This document shows positions 1 through 7,800 of a stretch of 10,232 bases of DNA, in pieces. The DNA is taken from positions 1 to 10,232 of the forward strand of contig CALKXX010000178.1 in the NCBI GenBank assembly GCA_938003725.1, written 5' to 3'. The position numbers were made by a program, and so were the translations under genes. The notes under the pieces were generated by a model. That model did not search any database. It saw only the letters and a list, made by a program, of their open reading frames with translations, and was not told the DNA's origin. Numbering within the stretch: the stretch's first letter is position 1; the number at the start of each line of letters is the position of its first letter. The DNA comes from an uncultured Sphingomonadaceae bacterium (GTDB lineage Bacteria; Pseudomonadota; Alphaproteobacteria; Sphingomonadales; Sphingomonadaceae).

Positions 1-432
1 TATCCGCTCAAATGTTCCCACTCTTCCTTGCAATGGCCTTCTAACCAAAGTGAGGAATAGATCATTGATATAGAGCTGACGCGCCTCCATCCGAGCGCGC
101 CATTTTGCATCCAGCTTTTTGGAAAAATCATCAGGGAAATCTGCATCGTGAACAGGTTCGACCCGTCTGCGGACAACATGATGATAAAGAGCGTAGTTAG
201 ACGAACTTACAGCCCTCAAGACCAGATCGCGTAACTCATTGCGATAGTTTAGTTCCTCTGTATCGGCGGTTTCAAAAAGCAATCCTCTGATGCAGATTGT
301 TTGCATCAGATAGCCGTCTTCTGTCTCTATCGTATGATCATTGATATGCCGCGTATACGGCAAGTGCGTTCCAATGGACGCTTCTCGCTCAACTGTTTTC
401 CTGTCGCTTGTTATGGTCGGTAAGAGTTGCAT
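1..432 (-). CDS. virB4: VirB4-type T4SS ATPase, N-terminal 144 codons (runs off window)
   Basis: Reading down from ATG at 432 the frame is open to base 1 (144 codons, no stop). The product starts MQLLPTITSDRKTVEREASI and contains LPYTRHINDHTIETEDGYLMQ-like sequence, which resembles the N-terminal domain of VirB4/TrbE ATPases (an early 'p.h....v.t..g..m....l.G' pattern). VirB4 is the cytoplasmic or inner-membrane ATPase that powers pilus assembly and substrate transfer. The Walker motifs lie outside the window, so ATPase function is inferred from this N-terminus and from the virB2-virB3 genes before it. The start overlaps the virB3 end by 22 nt, implying coupled translation. A GTG two codons upstream of the ATG is an alternative start. 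The protein is normally about 800 residues, so most of the gene is missing here. Confidence 0.82.
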   Translation of the reverse strand, partial: MQLLPTITSDRKTVEREASIGTHLPYTRHINDHTIETEDGYLMQTICIRGLLFETADTEELNYRNELRDLVLRAVSSSNYALYHHVVRRRVEPVHDADFPDDFSKKLDAKWRARMEARQLYINDLFLTLVRRPLQGRVGTFERI

Positions 433-698
433 TGCCACAGCCTGAAATTGCGAACGCGAGGGCAGCGGCTAACGCGTGTAATCCAGATATCAAATATCCG
501 TGGTTCGCGAAGACAAAGCATGACCCCGATCAGATGAATGATAGTCGCAGCAAATAATGCCCAGAAGCTTTTGAAGATAAGGAATAACTCAGCCGCAATC
601 ACACCGTTGAGGATAAAAAAACTGTAAGTTACTCCCGCGAACATTTGCGGCCGCGTCAGAGCTACAAATACAGTTGTCCGTTCAATTCCAGCTGCCAC
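411..698 (-). CDS. virB3: VirB3-like T4SS inner-membrane protein
   Basis: This is a 95-residue protein starting with GTG one base after the virB2 stop. Near the N-terminus (about residues 13-24) it has ALTRPQMFAGVTY, the typical VirB3 signature in which 'L.RP.m..Gv' precedes the membrane segment. Hydrophobic stretches follow at about residues 24-42 and 45-63. The tail after 'REPRIFDIW' is basic and Cys/Arg-containing. VirB3 is a small inner-membrane protein that works with VirB4 at the base of the T4SS, and its length is normal for the family. Its last codons overlap the virB4 start by 22 nt. The order virB2-virB3-virB4 strongly supports the call. Whether the system is conjugative or delivers effectors cannot be told from this piece. 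Confidence 0.85.
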   Translation of the reverse strand: MAAGIERTTVFVALTRPQMFAGVTYSFFILNGVIAAELFLIFKSFWALFAATIIHLIGVMLCLREPRIFDIWITRVSRCPRVRNFRLWQCNSYRP

Positions 699-699
699 T

Positions 700-1023
700 T
701 TATTGTCCTAAGGTAGCAGCTGATTGGATACCTGCAACGATGCTGGCTGCCCCAAACAGAATGAAGCATCCCAAAATAACCACTGCACCGTGTCGCCAGT
801 TCACCCGTCCGGTTAGCATCATGAAGCCTACTGTCGCTATTGCTATGACGGCAACAACGGTGGCGACGGTGCCAAGCAAGGTTCCCTGTAGCCAATTGAC
901 TGCAGAAACGATAGGACCAGACCCTTGGGGATCAATCGTAGATTGGCCGAATGCAGAGGTTGCATAGAGAGATATCGCAGCGACATACAGTATTTTGGCA
1001 AATGCGTTGGTCATAGCGCCCAC
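700..1023 (-). CDS. virB2: VirB2/TrbC-type T4SS major pilin
   Basis: This protein of 107 residues from GTG at 1023 has the layout of a VirB2/TrbC pilin. A signal peptide (about residues 1-26, ending ATSAFG before Q27) is followed by two long hydrophobic segments (about 45-70 and 80-100). A short polar loop, TGRVNWRHG, joins them and matches the 'GR..W' loop common in this family. The mature pilin would be inserted in the inner membrane and polymerised into the T4SS pilus. Two starts are possible. GTG at 1023 has AGAGG five bases upstream, while ATG at 1014 lies 14 bases from it, so I prefer GTG. The gene follows the fibre-like gene by about 50 nt and precedes virB3 by one base, consistent with one operon. 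Confidence 0.85.
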   Translation of the reverse strand: MGAMTNAFAKILYVAAISLYATSAFGQSTIDPQGSGPIVSAVNWLQGTLLGTVATVVAVIAIATVGFMMLTGRVNWRHGAVVILGCFILFGAASIVAGIQSAATLGQ

Positions 1024-1073
1024 TTAAACCTCTACGAAACTCACTAGCGAGTGGATACAGTCAATCCGCAGCA

Positions 1074-1946
1074 TCAATACACACGCTGTACGAAAATTTG
1101 GAAATCATCCATATTACCAGCTCCCACAAAGACCTTAAAGGCGTCGAAGTCATTTGCCGCCAAGCCATTGTTGTGCCCGCCTATGGTGGTGCTAATCGTG
1201 CTACCATTGCTCTTGGCTGAAAACACCGACCCGGTCACAGCGACTCTAGTATTTGGAGTGTTCATTCCGACCACCGTGAAATCTGCAATCGTTTGTCTGG
1301 CGGAGCCTATCGTATTCCCTCTCGCCAGATTTATTGAACTAGCAGAGCTAGCCGACCCCGATTTATAGTCAGCAGATCCTGAATAGAAACTAGCACCATT
1401 ATCGCTCGATAGTCTAAAACCAAGACCTGTATTTGCGCTTGGTGCTCCCTTGACAATAACGTGATAAGCAGTGCCTCCATCAGCGTCCAACTCGACGTCG
1501 ATAAAGGAATCGCCAGCGCCCGCCACGACATATTTCGTGTAGGATGTTCCGCCACCACCGATCTGCCCACTTGTTGCGCTTGTCACTCTGCCTTTGTCAT
1601 CGACCGTGATATTCGCATTGGTGTATGATCCAGCAACGACGCCAGTTGTTGCGAGAGTGGTCACCGTGCTGCCCGAAGTGGTTACGTCGCCTGACAGGTC
1701 CCCGCTTGTGACGCTTGTTGAGCCAGCGAAAACGGCAATCTCTCCATTTTGCGGTACGCCTGTCGTGGTATCAACAACATCATCTACACATGCTGCCACT
1801 GCGTCAAAATTTTCCATGACTTTGCTGGCATCTGCCACCTGGCCGTTGGTTATGACATTCGGGACCGTGCACTGCGCATAGACTGGTGATGTAAAAGCAA
1901 CTGTCCCAAGAAAGGTCGCCGTTATCATTGTAGGCAATCGTTTCAC
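1074..1946 (-). CDS. Secreted phage-tail-fibre-like protein heading the virB operon
   Basis: This 290-residue protein begins MKRLPTMITATFLGTVAF and has a clear Sec signal peptide with cleavage after VYA (residue 24). The mature N-terminus (25-60) has two Cys (26 and 53) flanking 'VITNGQVADASKVMENFDAV', a pattern I associate with short phage-type structural proteins. Residues 82-127 (GDLSGDVTTSGSTVTTLA, then AGSYTNANITVDDKGRVTSA) match a linker repeatedly seen in phage tail fibres. A GGGG hinge at 130-133 leads to a Ser/Gly-rich, probably beta-sandwich domain (135-290) with FRLSSDNGASFYSG, reminiscent of lectin-like tail domains. It lies about 50 nt upstream of virB2 in the same direction. I infer a surface-exposed or pilus-associated adhesin. 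No precise family is recognised, and it has no lytic transglycosylase (VirB1) motif. Confidence 0.72.
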   Translation of the reverse strand: MKRLPTMITATFLGTVAFTSPVYAQCTVPNVITNGQVADASKVMENFDAVAACVDDVVDTTTGVPQNGEIAVFAGSTSVTSGDLSGDVTTSGSTVTTLATTGVVAGSYTNANITVDDKGRVTSATSGQIGGGGTSYTKYVVAGAGDSFIDVELDADGGTAYHVIVKGAPSANTGLGFRLSSDNGASFYSGSADYKSGSASSASSINLARGNTIGSARQTIADFTVVGMNTPNTRVAVTGSVFSAKSNGSTISTTIGGHNNGLAANDFDAFKVFVGAGNMDDFQIFVQRVY

Positions 1947-1951
1947 TTGAA

Positions 1952-1959
1952 CTCCTCCT
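1952..1959 (-). promoter_or_regulatory. Strong ribosome binding site fixing a GTG start
   Basis: On the minus strand AGGAGGAG lies five bases before GTG at 1946. It is the strongest Shine-Dalgarno match I saw in the window. It argues that the fibre-like gene starts at this GTG rather than at the internal ATG at residue 7, and that the product is made in quantity. Confidence 0.8.
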
Positions 1960-2026
1960 AATGTGCCCTGCTAAAACCAGAGATTGTCTCTCATTCCACT
2001 GCAAAAGCCAAGATTCCGCACAGCGA

Positions 2027-2057
2027 GTTATAGCTATCTAACCGACTATCATTTCAA
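2027..2057 (-). promoter_or_regulatory. Possible promoter for the virB operon
   Basis: In the AT-rich gap between the rhs remnant and the fibre-like gene, the minus strand has TTGAAA (2057-2052) and TATAAC (2032-2027). Each is one mismatch from the sigma-70 consensus, but the spacer is 19 nt, longer than ideal. Transcription would start about 70-75 nt upstream of the GTG at 1946. The whole 1947-2186 gap contains no convincing gene and is much more AT-rich around 2060-2140 than its surroundings. Many chance matches are expected in such DNA, so this is only a candidate. Confidence 0.3.
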
Positions 2058-2186
2058 TGTCGATCAGTAATAACAATATATATCGAATAATAGTGATAAA
2101 AAATTGCACCATATAGTAGGTATATTTATTATATAGTTCACAGATTCACGAGGGTCTCTTGTTCGTTCGCGTCACAACCGATGCGC

Positions 2187-2588
2187 TCACTCGAGTCTCT
2201 TTGGATGTGCTTCGCTAGCCGCGCCAAAACGATATCGACCGCCCGCGAGGCCTATGGGGTCGGCCTGGATATAGCGGCCGGTGAGCGTGTCATAGTCGCG
2301 GTAGCGGCTGTAATAGAGGTCGGCGAACGTGCGGCTTTGTCCCGGAAAGCCGGGCGCGCTGTAGCCGGTGGGGAAGGCGATTTCGCTGCCGCTCGCATCG
2401 GTATATACCGCAGGCACGCCCATGTGATTACCGTGTACCCAGGTGATCTGTGATGCGCCGCCATTGTCATTGGCCGCAACGGCCAGCGGCATATAGCCGT
2501 TCAGACCATCATCACCGCCGAATAGCGCGCCGTCGCCCGCCGCTTCGCCAACCTGCGGGCTCATCCAAATAAACTCGGCATGGATATC
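2187..2588 (-). pseudogene. Rhs core remnant without start or toxin tip
   Basis: From 2588 down to about 2238 the minus strand encodes the end of an Rhs core (DIHAEFIWMSPQVGE through YIQADPIGLAGG), about 117 residues matching the complete Rhs protein with only about eight substitutions. It is closer to that copy than to the orphan cassette. Homology stops abruptly on both sides. Upstream it meets AT-rich sequence with no usable in-frame start except a TTG, and there is no ribosome binding site. Downstream the conserved PSPYSYAMNNPLRYTDPTG is missing and is replaced by about 17 unrelated codons (RYRFGAASEAHPKRLE) before TGA at 2189-2187. It keeps the first DPxG but has no second DPxG and no toxin domain. 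I read it as a displaced, broken copy left by recombination, not a functional gene. Confidence 0.8.
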
Positions 2589-2642
2589 ATATATTACAAA
2601 CGGTCTTGGCAATATTCATTGCACTGATCACTCCTGCAGTTT

Positions 2643-3140
2643 TCAAGGATTAATTTCCATTTCCTTTCCGTGAGCAGCGCGATCAATGGCAGCGGTATAA
2701 GATTCTTTGGGTTTACCCTCCATGACAGAACCGACACGATAGGGTTTCCCTTTGAAGAACTTTCGCGGTTTCTTAAATTCGATGCTGTAAATCCGTCTTT
2801 CGTAGAAGGTTACAAGAGCAATGTGTTTTTTGTTTTCTACAAACAACTCGACTTTGTATAATTTGTCAGCGAAAGAAGTATCGGATATGAGTGGCAGACG
2901 GTGCTGATCGTAAAATCGAAATACGTTTATCCGGCCATCAGACATCCAGCTAAAGTAGTATCGGTGCTTCAACTGCTTTCGTAGATTTTTTGCTGAGTCA
3001 GAATCCAATTTCTGAAGTACTGCGTCGATCAACGTAAAATGCATTGGATCCGCAGTTCTTGCACCCTCCTTTGTTAAGATGCGGAGGGAGTCCCAAAAAA
3101 AATTCCACCAATCGTTCAAAAGCATGATCAATTTACTCAT
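2643..3140 (-). CDS. Candidate immunity protein for the orphan Rhs tip
   Basis: This 165-residue protein starts MSKLIMLLNDWWNFFWDSLR, and its start ATG overlaps the end of the orphan rhs cassette (ATGAGTAA, where TAA is the cassette stop). This tight tip-then-small-gene order is the classic arrangement of polymorphic toxin and immunity genes. The sequence is AT-richer than the rhs core. An N-terminal Trp/Phe-rich helix is followed by a mixed region with SWMSDGRINVFRFYDQHRLP (about 77-96) and a basic 'FKKPRKFFKGKPYRVGSVMEGKPKESY' type tail. I recognise no immunity family. An in-frame ATG at 3149 would add three residues, but GGA lies only two or so bases before it, so 3140 fits better. Translation is probably coupled to the cassette. 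Function is inferred from position only. Confidence 0.7.
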   Translation of the reverse strand: MSKLIMLLNDWWNFFWDSLRILTKEGARTADPMHFTLIDAVLQKLDSDSAKNLRKQLKHRYYFSWMSDGRINVFRFYDQHRLPLISDTSFADKLYKVELFVENKKHIALVTFYERRIYSIEFKKPRKFFKGKPYRVGSVMEGKPKESYTAAIDRAAHGKEMEINP

Positions 3141-4116
3141 TGTTCCCATTTCCAGAAACAGCAGCTCCCGCTGTTCCTGAACCAGCTGAAGCTTTGGTCC
3201 AATCAGGCAAACGATCCAAACCCCGAAGAGGTTTCCAATATCTATCTCCCAAATCTCGGTGTCCCTTAGGCCACCTTTTTGTATCATGCTTGAAGTGACG
3301 TCCAGGCTTGACCCAACTCCCATTTAGACCGCCGCGCCGATTAAGAGCTTTGTTCAACGCACCGCTGGTATATTTATCAACAGTTCTTTTGGGAATCGGA
3401 TGGGACCACTCCTTGCCTGTGATCCGCGTAAGCGACCTGGGGCCGTGGCGCAACAATCCAAGTTTCCCTATGCCCCCACCAATCCCGCCAATTGCCCCTG
3501 CCAGTATCAAATCCCCCGCCGTTGCGCATTGATTGGTAAAATATTCGAACCCTACACCAAATGCTATGCTAGCAATTATTGGCACCAGCGGAACAAACTC
3601 TCCTGTTGGATCGGTATACCGAAGCGGATTGTTCATCGCATAGCTGTATGGCGATGGACCCCCGGCGAGACCTATCGGGTCGGCCTGGATATAGCGGCCT
3701 GTGACGGTGTCATAGTCGCGGTAGCGGTTGTAATAGAGGTCGGTGAAGGTCCGGCTTTGGCCGGGGAAGCCGGGGGCGCTATAGCCGGTGGGGAAGCCGG
3801 TCTCGCTGCCGCTCGCATCGGTATAGACTGCAGGGACACCCATATGGTTGCCGTGCACCCAGCTGAGTTGTGATACCCCATTGTCATTGGCCGCTACTGT
3901 CAAGGGCATATAGCCGCCAAGACCATCATCGCCGCCAAATAGCGCGCTGTCGCCCGACGCTTCGCCAACTTCAGGGCTCATCCAGATAAATTCGGCATGG
4001 ACGTCATTGGCGCTGCCTCCATATTCACCCAGCACCCGGCCATCGGGGGCGTAGATGAAGCGGCGTGTGTCGTTGCCACTGATCGAGCTGCGCGTGGTCA
4101 CAACACGGTCGTCCAT
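3133..4116 (-). CDS. Orphan Rhs C-terminal cassette with a distinct toxin-like tip
   Basis: From ATG at 4116 this encodes 327 residues. Residues 1-173 repeat the end of the Rhs core, with DPIG at 146-149 and DPTG at 169-172. These are the paired motifs at which Rhs proteins release their variable tip. The 154-residue tip is unlike that of the complete Rhs protein. It starts with a hydrophobic Gly-rich stretch (174-220) and ends in a basic domain with WSHPIP (237-242), LNGSWVKPGRH (264-274) and KHD (276-278), later GLDRLP (299-304). Spaced His, Asn and Asp residues in a basic domain suggest a nuclease-like toxin, but I cannot assign a family. The cassette lacks signal peptide and YD repeats, and no good ribosome binding site precedes the ATG. 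It is therefore probably silent, a spare tip for recombination, or translated by coupling. Confidence 0.75.
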   Translation of the reverse strand: MDDRVVTTRSSISGNDTRRFIYAPDGRVLGEYGGSANDVHAEFIWMSPEVGEASGDSALFGGDDGLGGYMPLTVAANDNGVSQLSWVHGNHMGVPAVYTDASGSETGFPTGYSAPGFPGQSRTFTDLYYNRYRDYDTVTGRYIQADPIGLAGGPSPYSYAMNNPLRYTDPTGEFVPLVPIIASIAFGVGFEYFTNQCATAGDLILAGAIGGIGGGIGKLGLLRHGPRSLTRITGKEWSHPIPKRTVDKYTSGALNKALNRRGGLNGSWVKPGRHFKHDTKRWPKGHRDLGDRYWKPLRGLDRLPDWTKASAGSGTAGAAVSGNGNNE

Positions 4117-4131
4117 GCCATTATAGACGTG
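3598..4131 (-). repeat. Rhs core direct repeat, copy B
   Basis: This is the second copy of the rhs core 3' segment, from HVYNGMDDR to the DPTGE codon. It is homologous to 5343-5879 in the complete rhs gene and in the same orientation. Upstream of HVYNG the two copies share no frame (about 4137 is the boundary), and after PTGE they share only about five codons (VPLV). The protein copies differ at several places, including a Gly-Ala to Val change after AANDNG, so the duplication is not recent. Confidence 0.85.
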
Positions 4132-4204
4132 CTTGAGCGGAATAGTCAGATTTCAATGACAGTGCATTTGTTGAACAAACTCTAGGAATTGAATGCGCTA
4201 TCAC
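4121..4204 (-). other. Possible 27-codon leader ORF before the orphan cassette
   Basis: GTG at 4204 has GGAG five bases upstream (4213-4210), just after the stop of the preceding gene. It opens a 27-codon frame ending in TAA at 4123-4121, four bases before the orphan cassette ATG at 4116. The frame is not that of the Rhs core. It could carry ribosomes to a cassette that has no ribosome binding site of its own. It may equally be chance or the start of a gene truncated at the recombination junction. Confidence 0.2.
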
Positions 4205-4213
4205 AGAGACTCC

Positions 4214-4873
4214 TCACCTTGGATTTTCTTCTATTTTCTCAAGTCGTCCCTCATAGAAATCAGCTAATTCGATAAAATAATTTGCAACATCATGGTCACA
4301 ACCGGAGAAATCAGCACAACCTCGAAAGACATGTAAATTGTTCCCAACAATAAAGTTATACATCTTGCTATTATCATCTTCAAAAAACTCCATCAGCGAC
4401 AAAAGGCAATTTATATATGCTGACACAAGACTTTCTTCTTCGGAGATCAATATCGAATTCACCATAGACAAAAAAATGTTTAAATCACCGTAGTCTTTCT
4501 GAGTAGTCATTCTAAAAATCAAAATAGGGTTTAATATAGATATATATAGTAAAAATTTTTCTCGTTTTATAGCGCTATCGATATTATTTATCGATATTAT
4601 ATGAATTTGATTGCTTAACATTGATCTATTGTAATTTTGGACTTTCAAAATTTTTTCGGTAAAGTTGAAATAATGAGAATCAAGGCCGAGAAGCTGAAGT
4701 TCCGCAACCAATATTCCAAATATGCTTTTCGATATCTCTTCATTATCACTGGATACGATTTTATTATAAAGATATGAGTAAGCTTCAGAACTTTCTATCT
4801 CTTCCGTTGAAGTTGGTTGTTTAAGGATTCTAAACTTTCTCATGATTAGATCTATCGACTGAGCTTGATCCAT
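4214..4873 (-). CDS. Candidate immunity protein for the complete Rhs toxin
   Basis: The 219-residue product begins MDQAQSIDLIMRKFRILKQP at an ATG one base after the rhs stop (TAA-A-ATG). It is strikingly AT-rich compared with the rhs gene, as immunity genes next to Rhs tips often are. The protein looks soluble and largely helical: Leu/Ile-rich segments such as FGILVAELQLLGL and YISILNPILIF alternate with acidic loops, and it ends acidic (ELADFYEGRLEKIEENPR). No signal peptide or domain is recognised. The frame is open further upstream, but the extra codons overlap the rhs tip and lack a spaced ribosome binding site, so the ATG at 4873 is preferred. Immediate linkage to a variable Rhs tip is the reason for the immunity call. 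Confidence 0.72.
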   Translation of the reverse strand: MDQAQSIDLIMRKFRILKQPTSTEEIESSEAYSYLYNKIVSSDNEEISKSIFGILVAELQLLGLDSHYFNFTEKILKVQNYNRSMLSNQIHIISINNIDSAIKREKFLLYISILNPILIFRMTTQKDYGDLNIFLSMVNSILISEEESLVSAYINCLLSLMEFFEDDNSKMYNFIVGNNLHVFRGCADFSGCDHDVANYFIELADFYEGRLEKIEENPR

Positions 4874-4874
4874 T

Positions 4875-7800
4875 TTAGTACCCACTTCTCCATCGTTTTT
4901 TGAGCCGCGGGGGTCGCGGCTGATTTTGAAGTCCATCAATATGAACATCTCGCAACCAACCTTTGGTGGGCTTACCGCTTTTACAAAGACCTAGATTCTC
5001 AACAGCTCGCGCCCGACAACTTTCAAACTGATCATAAACCACACCATATTTTCGGCTACAAAATTTCATTTCATCTTCAAACTCTACATCACATTCATCC
5101 CCCGGGTCATTATCTGTCAATGATGGATTTCCATAACGGTTCTTACTACGTCCACCGCCATTACCAATGCTGTTATTCAATACAGAAGGACAGGAATTGC
5201 CGACGGTACTATAAGGATTGTCATTGCCGAAGCCGTATATCTTATATAAAAACCATGTAGCTCCGGCTGCAACGCCCGCTCGGCAGAGCGGGTTGATCAG
5301 GCATTTAATGGCATAGCCGCCTCCTATCACCAGCGGCACCGCTTCCCCCGTCGGGTCGGTGTAGCGCAGCGGGTTGTTCATCGCATAACTATAGGGGGAT
5401 GGACCGCCGGCAAGGCCTATCGGGTCGGCCTGGATATAGCGGCCTGTGGTCGTGTCATAGTCGCGGTAGCGGTTGTAGTAGAGGTCGGCGAAGGTGTGGC
5501 TTTGGCCGGGGAAGCCGGGAGCGCTGTAGCCGGTGGGGAAAGCGATTTCGCTGCCGCTGGTATCGGAATAGACGGCAGGCACGCCCATATGGTTGCCGTG
5601 GACCCAGCTTACCTGGGACGCGCCGCCATTGTCATTGGCCGCCACGGCCAGCGGCATATAGCCGTTCAGACCATCATCACCGCCAAACAGCGCGCCGTCG
5701 CCCGACGCCTCGCCAACCTGTGGGCTCATCCAGATAAATTCGGCATGGACATCACCCGCATGCGCGCCATATTCCCCCAACACACGGCCATCGGGGGCAT
5801 AGATATAATGACGTGTTTGGGGGGTGATGCCTGCGCTATCGGTGGTCGCCACCCGGTCGTCCATGCCGTTATAGACATGGCTCAGCTCTGCCTCACCCGT
5901 ACGGGTGTAGGTGATCAGCCGGCCATAGCCATCATAGCTGGCCGCGACATTGGTCCCGGCGGCGCGTGCCTCCGCGATCATGTTGCCGCGTGCGTCATAT
6001 TGCAGTGTGCGTACGCCCGCTGGCGTCGTCACCTCATCCAGCCGGTTGGTGCCAGCGGCATAGCTGTACGTCTGAGTGCCGCCTGCGCCACCCGCCACCG
6101 TCAGGTTGAGACGCCCCATGCTGTCATAGCCATAGATAGTGGAGCGCTCCGGTATTACCGCATCATCAATGCTCGTCACATTGCCATCGGGATCATGAAC
6201 ATAGGACAGATCGGAAAGGCTCGCCCCGCCCGTCTGCGTCAGCCGCCGCGCGCGCAGCCTGCCATCGCGTCCCCAGTCGTTTGCAACGACCAGGCCATTG
6301 CCAAGCGCCATGTTTTCTACTGCGCCAAAGGGTTGGTGGCTCATCCCTGATGCCAGAGTGGTCCATGGGGCGGTTGCTGAGGCGCGGGTCGTGATGCTGC
6401 TCACCCGCCCCTTGCCATCGCGCGTATAAGCCACTTCCCGGCCAGAGGGATAGCTGATCCCGATCATCCGGTCGGCAAGATCATAGCTGTATCCCAGCAC
6501 CGCCGCCGAACTGCTCCCCAGTGCCTGCTGACGGATCGTCAGATTGCCCCGGTGGTCATAGCCAAACAGCGTGTCCTCGCTGCCGTCAGTGACCTTGGTT
6601 AGCTGGCCCAGCTGATAAGAACCCAGACCGCCGCTGTCATAGCGATAGGTGACGACCTCTGACGCAGGACGACCGACGGGCGTTTTTTCGGTCAGACGGT
6701 TCAATATGTCATATGTATAATCAACCCGCTGCCCGCGCCCGTCAATCGCCGCTATCATTTGTCCCGCCGCATCGTAATAGTAGGTGCTGGTGCCGCGGTC
6801 AGGCGAGATTTCCTGTATGATATCGCCAAAGCCGTTGCGGACGAACGTGGTGGTAACATCGATGCCATCTTTGAAACTCAATGGCCTGTCCTGCTGGTCA
6901 TAGCTGACTGTCTCGATGCCGCCATCGGGGTTGGTTGTCGAAATCAACCGACCGAGCGCATCAAAGGCCCTTGTGCTGGCAAAATCTCGCGGATCGGTAA
7001 TGCCGGTGACATTGCTTTCTTTGTCATATTGAAAGGACCGGCTGCGCCCTGCCCGAAGGGTTTCTGTAAGCAAACGGCCCATCGCGTCGAAGCTATGCCT
7101 GATCGATTGCGCTGTGCTCCCATCACCGCGTTTGACCGTGCGCGAGACGATATTACCCATCATGTCATAAGCAAAGTCAATCCGTTCGCCGTCCAGTGCC
7201 CGCAATGCGGTAGCGCGACCGATGCTGTTGTAATCAATGATCAACTTCGCCGTCTGCGGGAGCGTGATGCCGATCACTCGGCCTTCAGTATCATATTCAA
7301 AGCTGGTGACAGCGTCCATGGCAGTGTTGGTAGGATGCTTGGCGTTAAGCGAAATCAGACGGCCGAGCGCATCAAAGCCGAAATCAGTAACCAATCCATT
7401 GGGATCGGTCATGCTGGCAGGTCGCCCATTTACATCATGACCCGCAAACTGGATGACATGACCAAGCGCATTGGTCGTGCTGGTCAAATTGCCCGCCGCA
7501 TCATAGACAAATGTGGTGATATCATCCTGGCTTTGTGCATTGACCGCCAGTGGGCCGTTTATCTGTGTCAGACGGCCGTGCGCGGACCAACTATATGTGG
7601 TCGTGCGTGATTGACCTGCCGTTGCATAGGGCAGGCTGTGGGTAGTGATGTCTGTTTCGGTTCTCGATATCAGTCGGCCCTGCGCATCATAGGTGCTGTC
7701 GATGCGAATTCCCTCTTCTTCCTGAACAGTCGGCAAATCCCATTTTGGGTGCCATGTAATCTGGACTTGCTTCTCTGCAGTGTCGCCCGATGCTTCTTGA

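Noticed and set aside
2041..2140. AT-rich tract as a replication origin or attachment site
   Set aside because: I saw no iterons, clear inverted repeats or integrase gene. It is better explained as an upstream region of the virB operon.
2141..2186. Rho-independent terminator after the rhs locus
   Set aside because: No GC-rich stem followed by a T run could be found on the minus strand here.
2589..2612. TTG start giving a 141-residue protein from the core remnant
   Set aside because: There is no ribosome binding site, a rare start, and junction sequence unrelated to Rhs; treated as a pseudogene.
3141..3323. Longer start for the immunity candidate (up to 226 residues)
   Set aside because: The added codons overlap the toxin domain in another frame and begin without a ribosome binding site. 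The ATG at the toxin stop fits better.
4874..4948. Upstream start (244 residues) for the gene after the complete rhs
   Set aside because: It would overlap the rhs tip coding sequence by about 75 nt with no well-placed ribosome binding site. ATG at 4873 directly follows the rhs stop.
5399..6350. Long plus-strand open frames (up to 284 codons)
   Set aside because: They lie antisense to the YD-repeat and core region of the rhs gene, where GC-rich codon bias keeps the opposite strand open. No domain or ribosome binding site was seen.
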